DNA of 38,428 nt from Streptomyces sp. SID3343 (GCF_009865215.1 NZ_WWJX01000987.1:1-38428); one strand, 5' to 3'; counted from the stretch's first letter, positions 16,992 to 24,787 are shown. Program-made: numbers and translations. The notes: generated from the letters alone by a model not told the origin.

Positions 16992-17927
16992 ATGAGCACG
17001 TCGCACCACGACCACGGACACATGGACCCGCCTCGTGTGCAGGAGGTCGCCGACGGCGCGTACGCGTACATCCAGCCGGACGGGACCTGGTGGATCAACA
17101 ACACCGGATTCCTCGTCGGCCCCGAAGGGGTCGTCGCGATCGACGGCTGCGCGACCGAGAACCGCACCCGTGCCTTCATCGACACGGTCGCGAAGTACTC
17201 GGACGCCCCGATCCGCACGCTGATCAACACGCACCACCACGGTGACCACACGAACGGGAACTACCTGTTCGACACCGCCACGATCGTCGCGCACGAGAGG
17301 ACCCGCGCCGAGATACTGGCCTACGGACTGATGGACGTCGAGCCGATCTGGCCCGGTGTCGGGTGGGGAGACCTGCGCCCGGTCGCGCCGTTCCTGACCT
17401 ACACCGACGGTGTCACCGTGTACGCCGGCGACCTGCGGGCGCAGGTCCGTCACTTCGGCGCGGCGCACACCTCGAACGACTCGGTGGTGTGGCTGGAGGA
17501 GCAGGGCGTCCTGTACACCGGCGACCTGATCTTCAACGGCGGCACGCCGTTCCTGCTGATGGGCTCGCCCGCGGGCTACCTCGAAGTCCTCGAAAAGATC
17601 AAGGGGTTGGGCGCGACCACGCTGGTCCCGGGACACGGCGAGGTGTGCGGCCCGGAGCAGATCGACTACGCGATCGGCTACACGAACTTCCTCCTGGAGA
17701 CCGCGCGCAAGGGTCGCGAGGCCGGCCTGGACCCGCTGTCGGTGGCCCGCGAAACGGATCTGGGCGAGTACGCGGCGCTGTCCGACTCCGAGCGCATCGT
17801 CGGCAACCTGCACCGCGCCTACGCCGAACTGGGCGGCGTCGAGCGTGCGGGCACGATCGACATATACGGCGCCCTGGGCGACATGGTCACCTTCAACGAC
17901 GGCAAGCCCCTGAGCTGCTACGCGTAA
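16992..17927 (+). CDS. Metallo-beta-lactamase-fold hydrolase
   Basis: A 311-residue MBL-fold enzyme. ATG 16992 follows GGGAG (16981-16985) by 6 nt; an upstream in-frame ATG at 16947 lacks a ribosome site. The N-terminus is His-rich (HHDHGH). The zinc site is complete: HHHGDH at 81-86 fits HxHxDH, with a later His in HFGAAHTSND, Asp in LYTGDLIF, and His in LVPGHGEV. The C-terminal 90 residues form a helical extension (FLLETARKGREAG). This resembles the cyclase/hydrolase MBL subgroup with quinoprotein- or glyoxalase-II-like members; the substrate is unknown. No signal peptide. It is followed by a large nested hairpin, then scoA. Confidence 0.92.
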   Translation: MSTSHHDHGHMDPPRVQEVADGAYAYIQPDGTWWINNTGFLVGPEGVVAIDGCATENRTRAFIDTVAKYSDAPIRTLINTHHHGDHTNGNYLFDTATIVAHERTRAEILAYGLMDVEPIWPGVGWGDLRPVAPFLTYTDGVTVYAGDLRAQVRHFGAAHTSNDSVVWLEEQGVLYTGDLIFNGGTPFLLMGSPAGYLEVLEKIKGLGATTLVPGHGEVCGPEQIDYAIGYTNFLLETARKGREAGLDPLSVARETDLGEYAALSDSERIVGNLHRAYAELGGVERAGTIDIYGALGDMVTFNDGKPLSCYA

Positions 17928-17938
17928 CGGCACTCGCG

Positions 17939-18009
17939 CGCCGAAGCGATCGTGGAGTCGGGACGGTTCGGACCTCGAACCGCGCTCGATCCCCACGATC
18001 GCTTCGGCG
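17939..18009. repeat. Nested hairpin element, copy B
   Basis: Perfect 17-bp arms: 17939-17955, containing GAAGCGATCGTGG, and its reverse complement at 17993-18009. They enclose a perfect 7-bp inner stem CGGTTCG/CGAACCG (17964-17970 / 17976-17982). It begins 11 nt after the MBL-fold stop and probably terminates that transcript. It shares outer-arm sequence (CGAARCGATCKTGG) and GCTCGA before the right arm with the element at 5599-5665. Confidence 0.7.
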
Positions 18010-18053
18010 TGGGGTTCCGGTGGGCGGAAGACGGGTCGCTGCGGGGGGTTTCG

Positions 18054-18068
18054 GGACGCGTAGCGTCC
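18054..18068. promoter_or_regulatory. Inverted repeat before scoA
   Basis: GGACGC-GTA-GCGTCC, 30-44 bp upstream of the scoA ATG. Possible operator for the CoA-transferase pair or a 5'-UTR stem. Confidence 0.3.
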
Positions 18069-18097
18069 GAGGATCGGCTGTGGCGATCGGAGATGGC

Positions 18098-18922
18098 ATG
18101 GACAAGGTGGTCAGCACGGCCGCGGCGGCGGTGGCCGACATCGGGGACGGGGCCTCGCTCGCCGTCGGTGGGTTCGGGCTGTGTGGCATTCCGTCGGTGC
18201 TGATCGAGGCCCTGTACGCCCAGGGCGCGACCGACCTGAAGGTCGTCTCCAACAACTGCGGCGTGGACCGATGGGGGTTGGGCGTCCTGCTGCACGCGGG
18301 CCGCATCTCGCGTGCGACGGGCAGTTACGTCGGCGAGAACAAGGAGTTCGCGCGGCAGTACCTCGGCGGCGAGATCGAACTCGAACTCACCCCGCAGGGC
18401 ACGCTCGCCGAGCGGCTGCGCGCGGGCGGGTGCGGGATCCCGGCGTTCTTCACCCCCGCGGGCGTGGGCACACAGGTCGCCGAGGGCGGCTTGCCCTGGC
18501 GCTACGACACCGCGGGCAACGTGGTGGTGGCCTCCCCGAAGAAGGAGGTACGCAGCTACGGCGGCGTCGAATACGTCCTGGAGGAGTCGATCACCACCGA
18601 CTACGCGCTCGTGCGGGCGGCCAAGGGCGACCGGCACGGCAACCTGGTGTTCGACAAGTCGGCGCGCAACTTCAACCCGCTCGCCGCGATGGCCGGGCGG
18701 ATCACCGTCGCCGAGGTCGAGGAACTGGTCGAACCGGGCGAGCTGGACCCGGACGCGGTGCACCTGCCGGGGGTGTTCGTCCAGCGGGTGGTGGTGCTGA
18801 CGGCGGCTCAGGTCGCGGCGAAGCAGATCGAGAAGACGACGATCACGGGGGCGGCTGGGCCTTCGATTTCGGGTGCTTCGGGTGGTTCGGTGGCTTCGGT
18901 GTCCGGGGCGGTGTGCGACTGA
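18098..18922 (+). CDS. scoA: 3-oxoacid CoA-transferase subunit A
   Basis: Alpha subunit of a family I CoA-transferase (succinyl-CoA:3-ketoacid type). It moves CoA from succinyl-CoA to acetoacetate or a related oxoacid in ketone-body or aromatic catabolism. ATG 18098 has GGAG (18089-18092) 5 nt upstream; GTG 18080 is an alternative. The 274-residue product has the SCOT-A landmarks: [84 protein letters not shown] Ser/Gly/Ala-rich tail of about 25 residues ([15 protein letters not shown]) extends beyond the usual end. The stop overlaps the scoB start by one base (TGATG), so the two subunits are coupled. Confidence 0.95.
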   Translation: MDKVVSTAAAAVADIGDGASLAVGGFGLCGIPSVLIEALYAQGATDLKVVSNNCGVDRWGLGVLLHAGRISRATGSYVGENKEFARQYLGGEIELELTPQGTLAERLRAGGCGIPAFFTPAGVGTQVAEGGLPWRYDTAGNVVVASPKKEVRSYGGVEYVLEESITTDYALVRAAKGDRHGNLVFDKSARNFNPLAAMAGRITVAEVEELVEPGELDPDAVHLPGVFVQRVVVLTAAQVAAKQIEKTTITGAAGPSISGASGGSVASVSGAVCD

Positions 18923-19551
18923 TGGCCTGGAACCGGAACGAGATGGCCGCCCGTGCGGCGGCCGAACTGACCGACGGTTCGTACGTCAACCTCGGTATCG
19001 GGCTGCCCACTCTGGTGCCCAACCAGATCCCCACCGGCGTGCACGTGGTCATGCAGTCGGAGAACGGCCTGCTCGGGGTGGGCCCGTATCCCGCCGAGGA
19101 CGAGGTCGACGCGGATCTGATCAACGCCGGCAAGGAGACCGTCACGGTCCTGCCGGGCGCGTCCTTCTTCGACTCGGCACTGTCGTTCGGGATGATCCGC
19201 GGCGGCCACATCGATGCCGCGATCCTCGGCGCGATGCAGGTCAGCGCGGTCGGCGACCTCGCCAACTGGACCATCCCCGGCAAGATGATCAAGGGGATGG
19301 GCGGCGCGATGGACCTGGTCCACGGCGCCCGCCGGGTCATCGTGCTGATGGAGCACGTCTCCAGGAAGGGTGAGCACAAGATCGTCGACGTCTGTTCACT
19401 GCCGCTGACCGGAAAGCGTTGTGTCCAGCGCATCATCACCGACCTCGCGGTGATCGACGTGACCGAGGCCGGCCTGATCCTGGTCGAGGCCGCCCCGGGC
19501 GTCACGCGGGACGAGATCCGCGCGAAGACGGGGCCGAAGCTGATCCTCTGA
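18922..19551 (+). CDS. scoB: 3-oxoacid CoA-transferase subunit B
   Basis: Beta subunit carrying the catalytic glutamate: SENG at 46-49, Glu47, which forms the glutamyl-CoA thioester. It has 209 residues, the usual size. Other landmarks: [79 protein letters not shown]. The start overlaps the scoA stop by one base. With scoA it would form an alpha2beta2 enzyme in the cytosol. Neighbouring MBL-fold and FAH-family genes suggest a catabolic setting, but no thiolase is next to it. Confidence 0.95.
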   Translation: MAWNRNEMAARAAAELTDGSYVNLGIGLPTLVPNQIPTGVHVVMQSENGLLGVGPYPAEDEVDADLINAGKETVTVLPGASFFDSALSFGMIRGGHIDAAILGAMQVSAVGDLANWTIPGKMIKGMGGAMDLVHGARRVIVLMEHVSRKGEHKIVDVCSLPLTGKRCVQRIITDLAVIDVTEAGLILVEAAPGVTRDEIRAKTGPKLIL

Positions 19552-19579
19552 CGCCTGCCGTTGTTCGACGCTCCGCGTG

Positions 19580-19856
19580 CGGCTTCGAGGTTCGACCCAA
19601 CGAGTTCCACGAGGCGTTCCAGCCGCTGCACCAGGTCGCCATCCGGTGTACGAGGACGTGTCGGCCGCCGGCCACGCCTTCGACCTGCTCGGCATGCGCA
19701 CCCCCGACGGCGAGGTACTCGCCCCCTTCCCGGCGCCGCGCACCGGCGGCGACGAGCTGCCCGCGACCGTCGGCGCGAACCCCGATGAGCGAACCGGTCG
19801 CGAAGGAATCGTTCAACGCGCCCGATCGCGGCGTGTTCCCGGCCCCACCCGTCTGA
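19580..19856 (+). pseudogene. Probable decayed ORF (frameshifted fragments)
   Basis: The 386 bp between scoB and the FAH-family gene contain three high-GC3 segments in different frames. The first reads GFEVRPNEFHEAFQPLHQVA (19581-19640). After a one-base shift comes HPVYEDVSAAGHAFDLLGMR and onward to about 19790. A last segment reads MSEPVAKESFNAPDRGVF and ends at TGA 19854-19856. They read like one former protein with at least two frameshifts. I do not recognise the family. Alternatively, chance GC-rich reading in an intergenic stretch. Confidence 0.35.
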
Positions 19857-19937
19857 CCAGGTGCGATGCTCGGCAATACTGCCGCCGGGCCTGCCCAACG
19901 GGCTCGTAGCGCAATGGCACAACAAGGAGTACACACC

Positions 19938-20909
19938 GTGAAGTTCGCGACCTTCGACCTGCATGGCTCCACCCGCTGCGGAGTGGTGACCGACGATTTC
20001 GTGCACCCGCTGCCGGACGGCGTCACGCTGCTGGACCTGATCGAGCGTGGCGGCGACGCGCTGCGGTCGGCGGGGGAGCAGGCGTTGACCGCCCCCTCGG
20101 TCGCGCTCGCCGACGTACGGCTGCGCGCGCCGCTCCAGCCGCCCACGGTCCGCGACTTCGTGTCGTTCGAGGAGCACGTCGAGGGCGTCGCGGTCACCGT
20201 GCAGGGACCGGGCGCGACGGTCGTGCCCGAGTGGTACGAGCTGCCGACGTTCTACTTCACCAACCCGTACGCGATCATCGGCCCGAGCGACGACGTGCCG
20301 ATGCCGCCGGGGTCGCGACTGCTCGACTTCGAGTTGGAGGTCGGGATCGTGGTCGGCAAGGCGGGCAAGGACCTGACGGTCGAACAGGCGGCCGAGCACA
20401 TCGTCGGTTACACCGTTTTCAACGACTGGTCGGCGCGCGATCTCCAGTCGCGCGAGATGAAGGTCGGCCTGGGCCCGATCAAGGGCAAGGACACCGCGAC
20501 CACGATCGGCCCGTGGCTGGTGACCGCCGACGAGTTCGACAAGTACCGCGACGACGAGGGCTTCCTGGACATCGGTCTCCGCGCGTCGATCAACGGCGTC
20601 GAGGTCGGCCGCGACTCGCTGATCAACATGGGCTGGCCCCCGGCCGAGTTGGTCGCGTACGCGTCACGCGGCACGTGGGTACGCCCCGGCGACGTGCTCG
20701 GCACCGGCACCTGCGGCAACGGCGGCTGCCTGGGCGAACTCTGGGGCCTGGGCTCCGAGTTGCCGTCCCTCCAGCCGGGCGACGAGGTCTCCCTGTCGGT
20801 CGAGGGCATCGGCACCCTGAGCAACAAGGTCGTCGCGGGCGCCTCCCCGCAGCCCATCCCGTCGGCACGCAAGCGCCCCCGCACCCGCAAGGACACGTAC
20901 ACCGCCTGA
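19938..20909 (+). CDS. Fumarylacetoacetate hydrolase (FAH) family protein
   Basis: A 323-residue FAH-superfamily enzyme, hydrolysing or decarboxylating a beta-diketo acid with a divalent metal. GTG 19938 follows AAGGAG (19924-19929) by 8 nt; upstream in-frame ATGs at 19866 and 19914 lack ribosome sites. Motifs: FVSFEEHV near 80, a metal-binding Glu pair in LDFELEVGIVVGK, FNDWSARDLQSREM, GPIKGKDTATTIGPWLV, the C-terminal GTGTCGNGG loop and LQPGDEVSLSVEGIGTLSN. The long form with an N-terminal domain of about 75 residues resembles fumarylacetoacetase-like members more than the short HpcE type. The C-terminus is basic (SARKRPRTRKD). Substrate not predictable. An 11-bp hairpin follows. Confidence 0.93.
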   Translation: MKFATFDLHGSTRCGVVTDDFVHPLPDGVTLLDLIERGGDALRSAGEQALTAPSVALADVRLRAPLQPPTVRDFVSFEEHVEGVAVTVQGPGATVVPEWYELPTFYFTNPYAIIGPSDDVPMPPGSRLLDFELEVGIVVGKAGKDLTVEQAAEHIVGYTVFNDWSARDLQSREMKVGLGPIKGKDTATTIGPWLVTADEFDKYRDDEGFLDIGLRASINGVEVGRDSLINMGWPPAELVAYASRGTWVRPGDVLGTGTCGNGGCLGELWGLGSELPSLQPGDEVSLSVEGIGTLSNKVVAGASPQPIPSARKRPRTRKDTYTA

Positions 20910-20921
20910 CCGGCCACCGAC

Positions 20922-20952
20922 GCCCCGTCACCGACCGGACGGGTGACGGGGC
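20922..20952 (+). terminator. Terminator after FAH-family gene
   Basis: GCCCCGTCACC (20922-20932), a 9-nt loop, then the exact complement (20942-20952), 13 nt after the stop. No T tract, as is usual in high-GC actinobacteria. Confidence 0.7.
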
Positions 20953-20965
20953 ATCGGGCGGTCCG

Positions 20966-21100
20966 TCAGGCGCCCAACGTCGAGGCGAGGGCAGCCCAGG
21001 AGGTGGCGGGCACGGTCATGGCCGTCCCGAACCGGGACGGCACGTACGAGGCTGCCGCGGGCCTCGAAACACACGCGCCGCCGGTGCCGTTGCTGCACCG
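20966..21100 (-). pseudogene. DUF397-like remnant
   Basis: On the - strand a frame of 44 codons reads RCSNGTGGACVSRP, then YVPSRFGTAMTVPATSWAAL, ending at TGA 20968-20966. This follows the DUF397 layout (SSYSNGTGGACVEVA...VRD...LTVxxxxWAAL), but the usual VRDSK core is altered and no start codon or ribosome site precedes it. It lies just downstream of the response-regulator gene. Probably a degraded partner of an XRE regulator; an intact relative is at 34865. The similarity is short and could be fortuitous. Confidence 0.35.
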
Positions 21101-21175
21101 GACGCCGCCGCAAGACCGTCCACGGGCCTGGGCGGCCCGCCGGCGGCCTCCGGAGCCGGGGGTGGCGCGGTGCCG

Positions 21176-21820
21176 TCAGCTGTTCAGGTAGGTGAGTACC
21201 GCCAACACTCGTCGGTGGCCGGTGTCGTCCGGGGCCAGGTCGAGCTTGGCGAAGATGTTGCGGATGTGTTTGTTCACCGCGCCCTCCGTGATCACCAGTT
21301 GGGCCGCGATGTCGGTGTTGGAGCGCCCCTCGGCCATCAGCGCCAGTACCTCGCGCTCGCGCGCGGTCAACGCGTGCAGTGGGTCGTCGGCGCGGCGCCG
21401 GACGAGGAGTTGCGCGACGACCTCCGGGTCGAGCGCGGTACCGCCCGTCGCCACCCGGCGCAAGGCCGCCGCGAACTCCGCCACGTCGCCCACGCGTTGC
21501 TTGAGCAGATAGCCGGTCGCGCCGTTGCCGTCGGCGAGCAGGTCGGACGCGTACCGGTCCTCGACGTACGCGGACAACACCAGGACGGGCAGCCCCGGCC
21601 GGCGGCGGCGGGCCTCGATCGCGGCCCGCAACCCCTCGTCGCCGAAGTCGGGCGGCAGCCGTACGTCCACGACCGCGACGTCCGGGTGATGCGCGTCCAC
21701 GGCGGCCAACAGGTCCGGGCCGTTGTCGACGGCGGCGCACACCTCGAAGCCCTCACCGGTCAGCAGCAGGACCAGCCCCTCACGCAGCAGCGCGTCGTCC
21801 TCCGCGATCACCACCCGCAC
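21176..21820 (-). CDS. NarL/FixJ-type response regulator
   Basis: A 214-residue two-component regulator. Receiver domain: acidic pair Asp8-Asp9 and phospho-acceptor Asp52 in VVDVRLP; the conserved Lys is in GYLLKQRV. The C-terminal LuxR-type HTH (about 145-205) reads LTAREREVLALMAEGRSNTDIAAQLVITEGAVNKHI. GTG 21820 has GGAG (21829-21826) 5 nt upstream inside the kinase gene, so the two genes overlap by 13 bp and are coupled. Targets may include its own operon, because three palindromes lie upstream of the kinase gene (inference). Confidence 0.94.
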   Translation of the reverse strand: MRVVIAEDDALLREGLVLLLTGEGFEVCAAVDNGPDLLAAVDAHHPDVAVVDVRLPPDFGDEGLRAAIEARRRRPGLPVLVLSAYVEDRYASDLLADGNGATGYLLKQRVGDVAEFAAALRRVATGGTALDPEVVAQLLVRRRADDPLHALTAREREVLALMAEGRSNTDIAAQLVITEGAVNKHIRNIFAKLDLAPDDTGHRRVLAVLTYLNS

Positions 21821-23118
21821 GGCAACTCCGCCCGCAGCCGGGTGGGACCGCCCACCGGACCGTCCACCGTGACGCGCCCGTCCAGTGCCGCGGCGCGCCG
21901 GCGGATGCCCGCGAGCCCGCTGCCGGCGCTCTCGTCCACGCCGCCGCGGCCGTCGTCGTCCACCTCGATCATCACTGTGCCTTCCTCGTGCGCGAGCCGC
22001 AGCCGTACCTGCTCGGCGCCGCTGTGCTTGGCGACATTGTTCAACGCCTCGGCGACGATGAAGTACGCGGCCGTCTCGACGGCGGCCGGAGCCCGCGCCA
22101 GCCCCGCCGTGTCGACGACGCACGGCACCGGGCAGCGCGCCGCCAGGGCCGCGACCGCGCCGTCGAGGCCGCGTTCGTCGAGGATCGGAGGGTAGATGCT
22201 GCGTACCACCTCACGCAGCTCGTCGAGCGCGTCCGTCGCGGCCCGGCGGGTGCGCAGCACGAGCGGCAGGGCCTGCTCGGGATCGCGCTGCAGGGCTCGC
22301 TCGATCAGGCCCAGGTACATCACCACGGCCACCAGGCGGTTCTGCGTGCCGTCGTGCAAGTCGCGCTCGATGCGCCGCAGTTCCGCGCCGTGGGCCTCCA
22401 GCGCGGCGGCTCGGCTCGCGGTCACCTCGGCGAGGCGGGCGGTGACCGATCGGTCGACGGGCGGGGTCAGCAGCGGCCGGACGAGCCGGGCTTGGCCGCG
22501 CACGAGACGGGGGATCGCGGTGCACGCGAGCACGGTCATCACGGCGCCGACGGGGAACATGACCGCCGCGCGCGGCCACGAGTCGACGGCGAAGCCGACT
22601 CCGGACGCCGGCGACCCCGGCACCGCCCACCACCACAGCGGCATCGTGACGTCGTTGACGGCGGCGAGCGGGAGGGCGAGGCCGACGAACGCGGCGACGG
22701 TGCCGGTGAGTCCGTGCCCGACGAGCCACAACGCGTCACGCCGCGCGGCCGGGTCGGTCACGACGGTGCGCGCGCGAGCGAGTATCGGCCCGGCCGGCGG
22801 CACGTATCCGTCCGGTACGGCGGCGCCCCCGAGCACGGCCCCGACCCGCCGCCGCTCGACGCCCGCCAAACGCCGTACGCCACCGGCGAGCGGGGGCAGC
22901 AGCGGGATGCCGACGCCGCCCAGGAAACAGAGCAGGCCCACCACGACGATCACCGGCAGCGCGAGCAGCGCGACGAGCGCGGTGCCCCCACCGAGGGCGA
23001 GCCGCCGAAAGTCGACCGCGAGCCTGCGAAGCTCGACCGCGAGCGCGCGACGATCGACCGCGAGGCGACGCAGGCCGGTCGCGAAGCGCCTGAGATGGTC
23101 GCGCAGCGGTGTGGTCAC
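21808..23118 (-). CDS. Sensor histidine kinase (HisKA_3 type)
   Basis: A 436-residue membrane kinase. The first 40 residues contain five basic heptads of LRRLAVD type, encoded by degenerate 21-bp repeats and predicted to form an amphipathic or coiled helix. Two hydrophobic regions (about 42-72, 120-200) with a DUF-like sensor section follow. The HisKA_3 H-box is RIERDLHDGTQNRLVAV (His near 257), and the GHKL ATPase has N-box AEALNNVAKHS (about 359), GRGG and SGLAGIRRRAAAL. GTG 23118 follows GAGGACGG. It pairs with the overlapping response regulator. The absence of a large extracytoplasmic domain suggests membrane-embedded sensing. Confidence 0.93.
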   Translation of the reverse strand: MTTPLRDHLRRFATGLRRLAVDRRALAVELRRLAVDFRRLALGGGTALVALLALPVIVVVGLLCFLGGVGIPLLPPLAGGVRRLAGVERRRVGAVLGGAAVPDGYVPPAGPILARARTVVTDPAARRDALWLVGHGLTGTVAAFVGLALPLAAVNDVTMPLWWWAVPGSPASGVGFAVDSWPRAAVMFPVGAVMTVLACTAIPRLVRGQARLVRPLLTPPVDRSVTARLAEVTASRAAALEAHGAELRRIERDLHDGTQNRLVAVVMYLGLIERALQRDPEQALPLVLRTRRAATDALDELREVVRSIYPPILDERGLDGAVAALAARCPVPCVVDTAGLARAPAAVETAAYFIVAEALNNVAKHSGAEQVRLRLAHEEGTVMIEVDDDGRGGVDESAGSGLAGIRRRAAALDGRVTVDGPVGGPTRLRAELPCGW

Positions 23119-23194
23119 CCCGTCCTCGCCCTCGTCCCGTGGTGGTCGTCCCGGCCGCCGATGCGCACCCTACGTGTTCGACCGCGGCCGGCGA

Positions 23195-23220
23195 CGATGG
23201 TGGTGCGCGCACCACCATCG
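23195..23220. promoter_or_regulatory. 26-bp perfect palindrome upstream of histidine kinase
   Basis: CGATGGTGGTGCG followed directly by its exact reverse complement, centred about 90 bp upstream of the kinase GTG. Likely operator for the cognate LuxR-type regulator or another dimeric protein. Confidence 0.6.
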
Positions 23221-23225
23221 AGACA

Positions 23226-23237
23226 CCCACCGGTGGG
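23226..23237. promoter_or_regulatory. 12-bp palindrome CCCACCGGTGGG
   Basis: A perfect 12-bp palindrome five bases from the 26-bp palindrome, in the same divergent region. Centre-to-centre distance is about 24 bp, roughly two helical turns, which would place bound dimers on the same face. Confidence 0.45.
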
Positions 23238-23270
23238 ATGGGCGCCCGCCGCCATGGCTTCTACGTTTGA

Positions 23271-23298
23271 ACAGGTCGACGCCTTCGCGTCGACCTGT
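23271..23298. promoter_or_regulatory. 11-bp inverted repeat before small membrane ORF
   Basis: ACAGGTCGACG-6 nt-CGTCGACCTGT, perfect over 11 bp with loop CCTTCG. It ends 23 bp before the GTG of the 38-residue ORF: either an operator or a 5'-UTR hairpin. UUCG-type loops make very stable RNA stems, so an RNA role is possible. Confidence 0.5.
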
Positions 23299-23321
23299 AC
23301 GGACAACGAAGGGCGGATCGC

Positions 23322-23438
23322 GTGAACGACCGTGACCGACACCCGTGGCAGCCGTCGAGGCAACACCGCTCGTGGCCGTGGATCGCGCTGATGGTCGTGG
23401 CCGTGGGCGTGGTGATCAACGTGCTGCTGACCGTGTGA
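23322..23438 (+). CDS. Small single-pass membrane protein (38 residues)
   Basis: GTG 23322 starts an ORF of 38 codons. The product has an Arg/His/Trp-rich head (VNDRDRHPWQPSRQHRSWPW), then an uninterrupted hydrophobic helix IALMVVAVGVVINVLLTV up to the stop. An AAGGGCGG sequence lies about 5 nt before the start. Third positions are G/C-rich. It overlaps the 3' end of the convergent MFS gene by 23 bp. The predicted topology is head in the cytosol (positive-inside). It could modulate the adjacent membrane kinase or exporter; no family recognised. Confidence 0.55.
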   Translation: MNDRDRHPWQPSRQHRSWPWIALMVVAVGVVINVLLTV

Positions 23439-24711
23439 CGACCGGTGCGGCCGGTCGGCGTTTCGACGGCCGATCCAGGGTGAGCGCCCACAGGGCCAGG
23501 GCGCTCCCGCTGAAGCCGGCGCCGAGGGCGCAGACGCCGATCCAGCCGGTCGCCGCGTACATCGTGGTCGAGGTGATCGCGCCGGTGGCGCTGCCGATCG
23601 AGTAGAAGATCATGTAGCCGCCGATCAGCCGACTGCCGGCCTCCGGGCGCAGGTTGTAGATCAGGGTCTGGTTCGTGACGTGCACGGCCTGCACGGCCAG
23701 GTCCAGGACGACCGCGCCGACCACCAGGGCCCACAGCGTGTGCCGGGTGAAGGCCAGCGGGATCCAGGACAGGGTGAGCAGGACCAGTCCCACGCCCGTC
23801 GTCCACCGCGCGTGGCCCCGGTCGTTGAGCCGGCCCGCCGGGGTCGCGGCGAGCGCTCCCGCGACGCCCGCGAGGCCGAAGGCGCCGATCGCGGTGTGCG
23901 ACAGGGACCACGGCGCCTCGCTCAGGGGGAGGGCGACGCTGCTCCACAGCGTGCCGAAGGCCGCGAAGATCAGCAGCGCGAGTGCGGCCCGGATGCGGAA
24001 GACGCGCTCGCCGGCGAACAGGGTGACCATCGAGCCGAGCAGTTCGCGGTACGAGAGCGCGGACGCGGCGACGTCGGTGCGCGGCAGGACGCGGTACAGC
24101 GCCGCCGCGAGTGTCGACGTCAGCGCGGCCGAGACGAGGTACGCCGAGCGCCAGCCCGCGAGGTCGGCCAACGCGCCGGACACCGTCCGGGCGAGCAGGA
24201 TGCCGGTGACCACGCCGCTCGTGACCAGGCCGACCACGCGCCCGCGTTCGGCCGGGCCGGCCAGCGACGCGGCATAGGCGACGACGGATTGGGTGACCAC
24301 CGCGAGCAGGCCCACCGCGGCCATCGCGGCCAGGAGCAGGGCCGTGTCGCCCGCGACGCCGACGGCGGCCAACGCGGCGGCCAGGACCGCGAACTGGGTG
24401 ACGATCAGGCGTCGCCGGTCCACCAGGTCGCCGAGCGGGACGAGCAGGAACAGGCCCAGTCCGTAGCCGGCCTGGGTCAGCGTGACCACGAGGCCGACGG
24501 TGCCCGGGCTCAACCCGAAGTCGCGACCCATGGTCACCAGGAGCGGCTGCGCGAGGTAGACGGTGGCGACCGCGACGCCGGCGGCGGCGGCGAACAACAG
24601 GACGAGCGCGCGCGACAGGGGCGGGTGCGCCGCCGGTTCGACGGGTTCGACCGGTCCGGCCGGCTCGGGTGTGGCCTCGGCGGCTCGCGGTCCTACGTCC
24701 GGGTCGGCCAT
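23416..24711 (-). CDS. MFS drug/arabinose-type efflux transporter
   Basis: A 431-residue, 12-helix exporter. ATG 24711 is preferred to GTG 24720 because GAGAGG lies 9 nt upstream of the former and abuts the latter. An acidic Pro/Ala-rich tail of about 30 residues precedes helix 1. Motif A in loop 2-3 reads GDLVDRRRLIV, and motif-C-like Gly/Pro spacing occurs in helix 5 (GLVTSGVVTGILLARTVSGALADLAGW). This resembles YnfM/AraJ-type proteins. Divergent from the HxlR regulator gene at 24903, with a 17-bp palindromic operator 22 bp upstream of its start: a standard drug-responsive exporter/repressor arrangement. Confidence 0.93.
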   Translation of the reverse strand: MADPDVGPRAAEATPEPAGPVEPVEPAAHPPLSRALVLLFAAAAGVAVATVYLAQPLLVTMGRDFGLSPGTVGLVVTLTQAGYGLGLFLLVPLGDLVDRRRLIVTQFAVLAAALAAVGVAGDTALLLAAMAAVGLLAVVTQSVVAYAASLAGPAERGRVVGLVTSGVVTGILLARTVSGALADLAGWRSAYLVSAALTSTLAAALYRVLPRTDVAASALSYRELLGSMVTLFAGERVFRIRAALALLIFAAFGTLWSSVALPLSEAPWSLSHTAIGAFGLAGVAGALAATPAGRLNDRGHARWTTGVGLVLLTLSWIPLAFTRHTLWALVVGAVVLDLAVQAVHVTNQTLIYNLRPEAGSRLIGGYMIFYSIGSATGAITSTTMYAATGWIGVCALGAGFSGSALALWALTLDRPSKRRPAAPVVTRSAAR

Positions 24712-24732
24712 GTGCGTCACCCTCTCGATTTC

Positions 24733-24749
24733 GGTAGCAACTTGCTACC
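24733..24749. promoter_or_regulatory. Operator O1 (17-bp palindrome) between MFS and HxlR genes
   Basis: GGTAGCAACTTGCTACC, a perfect 8-1-8 palindrome, 22 bp upstream of the MFS start. A related imperfect site lies 38 bp away. Best candidate binding site for the divergent HxlR protein. Confidence 0.75.
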
Positions 24750-24770
24750 AGGTGAACCGTAGGCCGATTT

Positions 24771-24787
24771 GGTAGCATGTTGCAACC
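24771..24787. promoter_or_regulatory. Operator O2 (imperfect copy)
   Basis: GGTAGCATGTTGCAACC has the same half-sites as O1 with two mismatches in the dyad. The centre-to-centre distance of 38 bp allows cooperative binding by two dimers. It lies 116 bp before the HxlR ATG. Confidence 0.6.
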
